Assembly: GCA_025938035.1 (NCBI GenBank)
Contig: JAICQE010000118.1
Coordinates: 1 to 14,528, forward strand
Direction of reading: 5' to 3'
DNA: 14,528 nucleotides
From: Vicinamibacteria bacterium
Lineage (GTDB): Bacteria > Acidobacteriota > Vicinamibacteria > Vicinamibacterales > UBA2999
Positions 10,419-14,528 of this stretch are shown piece after piece (position 1 is the first letter of the stretch; each line of letters opens with the position of its first letter). The translations under genes and the position numbers were made by a program. A model generated the notes under the pieces. That model worked only from the letters and a program-made list of their open reading frames with translations. It was not told where the DNA came from and did not search any database.

Positions 10419-13196
10419 ATGGCTAAACCGCTTGTCATCGTCGAGTCGCCCGCGAAAGCGAAGACGCTGGGCCGCTTCCTCGGAAACAAATACCGCGTGG
10501 AGGCGAGCTACGGTCACATTCGCGATCTGCCCGAGTCGGCCGCCGAAGTTCCGAAGGAAATCAAGGAGAAGGACTGGGGCCGTCTTGGCGTTGATGTCGA
10601 TCAGGACTTCACCCCTTATTACGTCGTCCCCGGCGACAAGAAGAAGCAGGTCGCGCACCTCAAGGGCGCGGTCAAGGAAGCTTCTGAACTGCTGCTGGCC
10701 ACCGACCCTGACCGCGAGGGCGAATCAATCAGCTGGCACCTCGCGCAAGTGCTGAAGCCGAGGATTCCCGTTCGCCGGATCGTGTTCCACGAGATCACCG
10801 AAGATGCGGTCAAGGAGGCGCTCGAGAACCCGGGCGACGTGAACGAGAACCTCGTTCGCGCGCAGGAGAGCCGGCGCATCCTCGATCGCCTGTACGGCTA
10901 CACCCTCTCGCCGGTGCTCTGGAAGAAGGTGCAGACCGGTTTGAGCGCCGGGCGCGTGCAGAGTGTTGCCGTGCGCCTGATCGTCGAGCGCGAGGAGGAG
11001 CGACGCGCGTTCCGGACCGCGGTCTACTGGGATCTCGAGGCGACGCTCAAAGGAGAAGGGCGCGAGTTCATTGCCACGCTCGTCCGCGTGGGCGATCAGC
11101 GCGTCGCCAGCGGCAAGGATTTCGATCCGCAGACAGGAGAGCTGAAGAACGCGAACGCCCGGCTGCTCGACGAGCAGGCCACGAACACGCTCGTCGACAC
11201 GCTGCGGGCAAACGTGCCCTGGACGGTCTCGTCCGTCGAGCAGAAGCCCGGCGTCGAGCGTCCGGCGCCGCCGTTTACGACCTCGACGCTCACGCAGGAA
11301 GCCAGCCGCAAGCTTGGATTCGCCACCGAGCGGACGATGCAGATCGCGCAGCGGCTCTTTCAGGGCGTGGATTCGGTGGATGGCCAGGGCGGGTTGATCA
11401 CGTATCACCGCACCGACTCGACGACGCTGTCGGACAAGGCGCTGCAGGAATCCGCGCGCGTCATTCGCAGCATGTTCGGCGGCGACTATTACGACGGTCC
11501 GCGGCGCTACCAGACGCGGGTGAAGAACGCGCAGGAAGCGCACGAGGCAATCCGGCCGACGAACTTCAACCTCACGCCGAGCCAGCTCGAGGGCGTGCTC
11601 GACATCGACGAGCTGCGGATTTACGAGCTGATCTGGAAGCGCACGATGGCGTCGCAGATGGTGGACGCGCGCGTGCTGCGGACGTCGATCGAGATTGCCG
11701 CACGGGCGTCGAACGGTGAGACGGCGGTCCTGACGGCCAGCGGCAAGGCGATCGAGTTCGCCGGGTTCCGCCGTGCCTACGTCGAAGGCAGTGACGACCC
11801 GGCGGCGGAGCTCGAGGAGCAGGAAGCGATCCTGCCGCAGTGCCAGGTGGGCGATCAGATTCATGCCGCGTCGCGCGCAGCCGACGCAGACGAGGCAATT
11901 GCGCTCCTCGGCATCGAGCCGAAGCGCCACGAAACGTCGCCGCCGGCGCGCTTCACGGAAGCGTCGCTCATCAAGGAGCTGGAGCGCCTGGGCATTGGCC
12001 GGCCGTCGACCTACGCGCCGACGATCGCGACGATCGTCCGCCGCGGCTACGTCTTTCGCAACGGCAAGGCGCTCGTCCCGAGCTTCACCGCGTTCGCCGT
12101 GACGAAACTGCTGCGCGAGCACTTCGGCGACTTCGTCGAATCGGATTTCACCGCCGAAATGGAAGAGGACCTCGACGAGATCTCGCGCGGCGAGCGCGAG
12201 TGGATCGAGTTCCTGAAGCAGTTCTACTTCGGCACGAAGAAGCACCGCGGGCTGCTGCCGGCGGCGGAGAAGGGGGCCGAGAAGGCCGACTATCCGCTGC
12301 TCGATCTGGGCGTCGATCCCGACAGTGAGGAGACCGTCCGCGTGCGCATCGGCCGTTTCGGCCCGTTCGTGCAGGTCGGCGACGGCGGGCCCGGACGGAC
12401 GGCGTCGCTGCCGGACGAGATCGCGCCGGCAGACCTGACCGTCGAGAAGGCGATGGAGCTGGTCCGCGCCAAGGCCGAGGGGCCGCGCGCGCTTGGCGTC
12501 GATCCGGCGACCGGCCAGAACGTCTACGTCATGAACGGCCGCTACGGCGCGTACGTCCAGCTTGGCGAGACGCCGGACGCTTCGCCCAAAAGGCAAAAGG
12601 CAAAAGGCAAAGGGCAAAAGGCGGAGACGGCGGAGAAGGCGGAGAAGCCGAAGCGTTCCTCGCTGCAGTCTGGCATGACCGAGTCGACCGTCACGCTCGA
12701 CGAGGCGCTGAAGCTGCTCTCGCTGCCGCGAACGGTTGGCCTGCATCCCGACGACAACGAGCCGATCGTCACGAACTTCGGCCGCTTCGGCCCGTACGTG
12801 AAGCACGGCGACGAATTCCGGTCGCTCGAATCCGACGACGACGTCTTCACGATTTCGTTCGACGCGGCGCTGGCGCTGATCCGCGCGCCGAAACAGTCGC
12901 GCCGCCGTCAGGCGGCAAAGACGGTGCTCAAGGAGCTGACCAAGGACGGGCTGACGATCAAGCTGCTGTCCGGCCGCTATGGTCCATATGTGACCGACGG
13001 CAGCCTCAACGCGTCGCTGCCGAAGACGATGAATCCCGAGGCGATCACCTACGATCAGGCCGCGGAGCTGCTCGCGGCGCGTAAGGACGCGGCGCCAACG
13101 CCACGGCGCGGCGGCTTCAAGCGGCGCGCGGTAAAGAGTGCCGCGCCTCGCGGGAAGGCCCACGGCCGAAGGCCCAAGGCCCAAGGCCTGGTCTAG
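10419..13196 (+). CDS. topA: DNA topoisomerase I (type IA)
   Basis: The 925-residue product relaxes negative supercoils. TOPRIM: VIVESPAKA (6-14, Glu9) and the metal-binding TDPDREGE (95-102; Asp96, Asp98, Glu100). The RAQESRRILDRLYGY and TGLSAGRVQSVAVRLI segments follow. The nucleophile is Tyr329 in GLITYHRTDSTTLS. After about residue 610 come four topoisomerase C-terminal repeats marked GRFGPFVQ, GRYGAYVQ, GRFGPYVK and GRYGPYVT. There are no zinc-ribbon cysteines, so it resembles the actinobacterial-type tail, not E. coli's. A Lys/Gln/Glu-rich insert (724-746) between repeats 2 and 3 is encoded by tandem heptamers. The last residues (GKAHGRRPKAQGLV) come from heptad array D. I chose ATG 10419 (MAKPLVIVESP); an in-frame TTG at 10404 adds five residues. 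No SD is obvious. Confidence 0.96.
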   Translation: MAKPLVIVESPAKAKTLGRFLGNKYRVEASYGHIRDLPESAAEVPKEIKEKDWGRLGVDVDQDFTPYYVVPGDKKKQVAHLKGAVKEASELLLATDPDREGESISWHLAQVLKPRIPVRRIVFHEITEDAVKEALENPGDVNENLVRAQESRRILDRLYGYTLSPVLWKKVQTGLSAGRVQSVAVRLIVEREEERRAFRTAVYWDLEATLKGEGREFIATLVRVGDQRVASGKDFDPQTGELKNANARLLDEQATNTLVDTLRANVPWTVSSVEQKPGVERPAPPFTTSTLTQEASRKLGFATERTMQIAQRLFQGVDSVDGQGGLITYHRTDSTTLSDKALQESARVIRSMFGGDYYDGPRRYQTRVKNAQEAHEAIRPTNFNLTPSQLEGVLDIDELRIYELIWKRTMASQMVDARVLRTSIEIAARASNGETAVLTASGKAIEFAGFRRAYVEGSDDPAAELEEQEAILPQCQVGDQIHAASRAADADEAIALLGIEPKRHETSPPARFTEASLIKELERLGIGRPSTYAPTIATIVRRGYVFRNGKALVPSFTAFAVTKLLREHFGDFVESDFTAEMEEDLDEISRGEREWIEFLKQFYFGTKKHRGLLPAAEKGAEKADYPLLDLGVDPDSEETVRVRIGRFGPFVQVGDGGPGRTASLPDEIAPADLTVEKAMELVRAKAEGPRALGVDPATGQNVYVMNGRYGAYVQLGETPDASPKRQKAKGKGQKAETAEKAEKPKRSSLQSGMTESTVTLDEALKLLSLPRTVGLHPDDNEPIVTNFGRFGPYVKHGDEFRSLESDDDVFTISFDAALALIRAPKQSRRRQAAKTVLKELTKDGLTIKLLSGRYGPYVTDGSLNASLPKTMNPEAITYDQAAELLAARKDAAPTPRRGGFKRRAVKSAAPRGKAHGRRPKAQGLV
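12588..12646 (+). repeat. Tandem repeat in topA: five AAAAGGC heptamers then three GGCGGAGAA nonamers
   Basis: AAAAGGC occurs five times in register (12588-12622), the fourth copy reading AAAGGGC. It runs into three 9-mers GGCGGAGAC/GGCGGAGAA (12620-12646). The translated stretch is Lys/Gln/Gly- then Glu/Ala/Lys-rich. Seven is not a multiple of three, so loss or gain of one heptamer would shift the topA frame. Confidence 0.88.
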
Positions 13197-13259
13197 GAAT
13201 CGGGCCCTTATTCCTTGACGAGCGCTTACCCCTTTATCCTTAGGCCTTAGGCCTTGATG
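13155..13259. repeat. Heptanucleotide-phased array D (15 units) across the topA stop and trmFO start
   Basis: The sequence divides into 15 consecutive 7-mers. It begins AAGGCCC, ACGGCCG, AAGGCCC, AAGGCCC, AAGGCCT, passes GGTCTAG (containing the topA stop), and ends in reversed polarity with CTTAGGC, CTTAGGC, CTTGATG (containing the trmFO ATG). It thus spans both gene ends and the 60-bp gap. Confidence 0.85.
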
Positions 13260-14528
13260 GTTCACATTATCGGGGGAGGGTTGGCGGGATCAGAAGCGGC
13301 CTGGCAGGCGGCCTCCCGCGGCGTGCGCGTCGTTCTCCACGAGATGCGTCCCGTCCGCCCGACCGCGGTCCACAAAACCGACCGGCTCGCCGAGCTCGTC
13401 TGCTCCAATTCGTTTCGCGGCGACAAGCTGGATAACGCCGTCGGGCTGCTGAAGGAAGAAATGCGGCGGCTCGGATCGCTGGTGATGCGCGCGGCCGACG
13501 CGCACCGCGTGCCGGCAGGCGCCGCGCTGGCCGTCGATCGCGAGCGGTTCGCCCAGGCGATCACCGAAGCCGTCGCCGGGCACCCGCTGATCACCGTTGT
13601 CCGCGAAGAGGTCGCGCGGATTCCGGACGACCCTGCGATGTTCCCGCTCGTGATCGCAACCGGACCGCTGACGTCCGCGGCGCTGTCCGCGGACATCGCC
13701 GCTCTCGTCGGCGGCGATCACCTCTATTTCTACGACGCCATCAGCCCCATCGTCCTGTCGGAGACGATCGACCGGTCGAAGGTCTTCAGGGCATCGCGTT
13801 GGGGGCGGAGTATCCGCGGCGCGGACCTCCCATCGAACGATCATGGCGCGGACCTGGTCTGGTCCGCGAAGGCGAGTCCGACAGGGCTCGCCCCACGATC
13901 CAACGACCCTGCATGTGGCGTGGACGATGGCGGGGGCGATTATCTCAATTGCCCGATGACGGAAGCGGAATACAACCGCTTCTACGCCGCGGTCGTCGCG
14001 GCGGAATCGGCCACCGTGCACGACTTCGACAAGGAAAAGTTCTTCGAGGGCTGCCTGCCGATCGAGGTCATGGCGCACCGCGGCCGCGACACGCTGCGCT
14101 TCGGGCCGATGAAGCCGGTGGGCCTCGTCGATCCGCGTACCGGCCGCACGCCGTTTGCCGTCGTGCAGCTGCGGCAGGACAATCTGGCCGGCGACCACTT
14201 CAGCCTGGTCGGCTTCCAGACGCAGCTGAAGTGGGGCGAGCAGGCGCGCGTGCTGGCGATGATTCCCGGGCTCGAGCACGCCGAGTTCGTGCGGTTCGGC
14301 ATGGTGCACCGGAACACCTACATCAACGGCCCCACTGTGCTGCGCGAGACGTGGCAGACGCGGGCGCGCGACGATCTGTTCTTCGCGGGACAGATTTCCG
14401 GCGTGGAGGGCTACGTGGAATCGGCGGCGTCCGGCCAGATTTCCGGAAGCACCGCCGCCGCGCGGGGGGTGGGGGAGGTGCCGGCCGCGCCCCCGCGCAC
14501 CACAGCCAACGGGGCGCGCGGGGACTAC
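13257..14528 (+). CDS. trmFO: TrmFO tRNA uridine-54 C5-methyltransferase (folate/FAD-dependent), 3' end cut by the window
   Basis: TrmFO methylates U54 of tRNA to m5U using methylene-tetrahydrofolate and FADH2. The frame is open for 424 codons to the window edge with no stop. The FAD-binding [11 protein letters not shown] is at 6-16. Conserved segments are HEMRP (28-32), [13 protein letters not shown] (46-58; Cys49, catalytic position), [22 protein letters not shown] (156-166), YLNCPM (229-234), [15 protein letters not shown] (262-276; Cys266, second catalytic position), FGPMKPVGL and [12 protein letters not shown]. Between RASRW and GGDYLNCPM there are about 40 residues more than I recall for B. 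subtilis TrmFO; they include an in-frame 62-bp three-way-junction repeat. The final part ([14 protein letters not shown]) departs from the usual ASGLLAGINAAR. The ATG lies in the last unit of heptad array D; no clear SD. Confidence 0.94.
   Translation, partial: MVHIIGGGLAGSEAAWQAASRGVRVVLHEMRPVRPTAVHKTDRLAELVCSNSFRGDKLDNAVGLLKEEMRRLGSLVMRAADAHRVPAGAALAVDRERFAQAITEAVAGHPLITVVREEVARIPDDPAMFPLVIATGPLTSAALSADIAALVGGDHLYFYDAISPIVLSETIDRSKVFRASRWGRSIRGADLPSNDHGADLVWSAKASPTGLAPRSNDPACGVDDGGGDYLNCPMTEAEYNRFYAAVVAAESATVHDFDKEKFFEGCLPIEVMAHRGRDTLRFGPMKPVGLVDPRTGRTPFAVVQLRQDNLAGDHFSLVGFQTQLKWGEQARVLAMIPGLEHAEFVRFGMVHRNTYINGPTVLRETWQTRARDDLFFAGQISGVEGYVESAASGQISGSTAAARGVGEVPAAPPRTTANGARGDY
13839..13900. 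repeat. 62-bp three-way-junction palindromic element, copy 2, in frame in trmFO
   Basis: This copy has the same 62-bp length and 8/9/9-bp arm layout as copy 1 at 3287-3348, with 51 of 62 bases identical. Three arm positions show compensated pair changes (A-T to G-C, G-C to C-G, T-A to C-G) and one changes to a G-T wobble. One outer-stem pair (A-C) and one loop-closing pair (T-T) are lost. It is read through as codons of trmFO, encoding residues about 195-215 (NDHGADLVW...TGLAPRSN), without a frameshift or stop. Confidence 0.88.

Noticed and set aside
12902..12915. Hairpin core in topA identical to the nadD-end hairpin (CCGCC-GTCA-GGCGG)
   Set aside because: Only the 14-base palindrome core is shared, the CGTCGTG flank is not clearly present, and the Arg-rich residues fit a normal TopA linker. 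It is probably chance.
5320..13259. The AAGGCC arrays as CRISPR or iteron origin
   Set aside because: The units are 7 nt with no spacers and no cas genes. They are scattered across junctions, and there is no dnaA, rep or DnaA-box cluster.
10725..13265. 846-codon open frame antisense to topA
   Set aside because: It is Arg-, Leu- and Gln-rich without recognisable motifs and mirrors the GC-rich codon bias of topA. The topA motifs on the other strand are complete.

Overview
The window is a GC-rich chromosomal segment packed with housekeeping genes. It has 17 protein-coding genes, no stretch over 300 bases without a gene, and no rRNA, tRNA, CRISPR array or transposase that I can see. Gene content and the kinds of interspersed repeats (a KADTT-encoding hairpin, AAGGCC-type heptad arrays, a PSTSLRAG-encoding insert) suggest an Acidobacteriota genome, perhaps Vicinamibacteria. 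That placement is inference; I could not run a search.

Layout. Positions 9-1229 (minus) hold an ECF sigma factor, a STAS anti-sigma-antagonist-like protein and a small unknown protein, overlapping or abutting. Divergent from them are lysA (1268-2533, plus) and tmk (2701-3288, plus). A long minus-strand run follows. In transcription order it is rplU (L21), rpmA (L27), obg, nadD, rsfS, a sigma-54-activator-like AAA+/Fis protein and comF, spanning 7958 down to 3367. Upstream of it, also on the minus strand, are a secreted TPR protein and an overlapping lipoprotein gene (9174-8094). Divergent from the TPR gene are dprA, topA and trmFO on the plus strand (9317 to the window end). trmFO has no stop codon inside the window.

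How the genes work together. rplU-rpmA-obg-nadD-rsfS is a classic ribosome-biogenesis/NAD set, with L21, L27, the 50S GTPase and the 50S silencing factor. obg and nadD overlap by an ATGA junction. topA and trmFO follow dprA, as in many bacteria. comF and dprA are both DNA-uptake-associated families. The sigma factor and STAS protein look like a small regulatory module.

The most unusual content is a dense set of short repeats that sit at gene junctions and inside reading frames. (1) A 62-bp element occurs twice (3287-3348 and 13839-13900). Both copies fold on paper as a three-way junction with 8/9/9-bp arms, with compensatory base changes. One copy overlaps the tmk stop codon and the other lies in frame inside trmFO. 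(2) Arrays phased at 7 nt (AAGGCCC-like) make up the RsfS N-terminus, the obg-rpmA gap and the topA-trmFO junction, and an (AAAAGGC)5 run lies inside topA. (3) A GTGGAA-type array with mirrored polarity fills the lysA-tmk gap. (4) Small hairpin families lie at the obg 3' end, nadD stop, rplU stop, AAA+ gene start, dprA-topA gap and inside dprA. Several supply stop codons or start-proximal sequence. Together they resemble a gene-invading small-repeat system comparable in concept to Rickettsia palindromic elements and cyanobacterial heptanucleotide STRRs.
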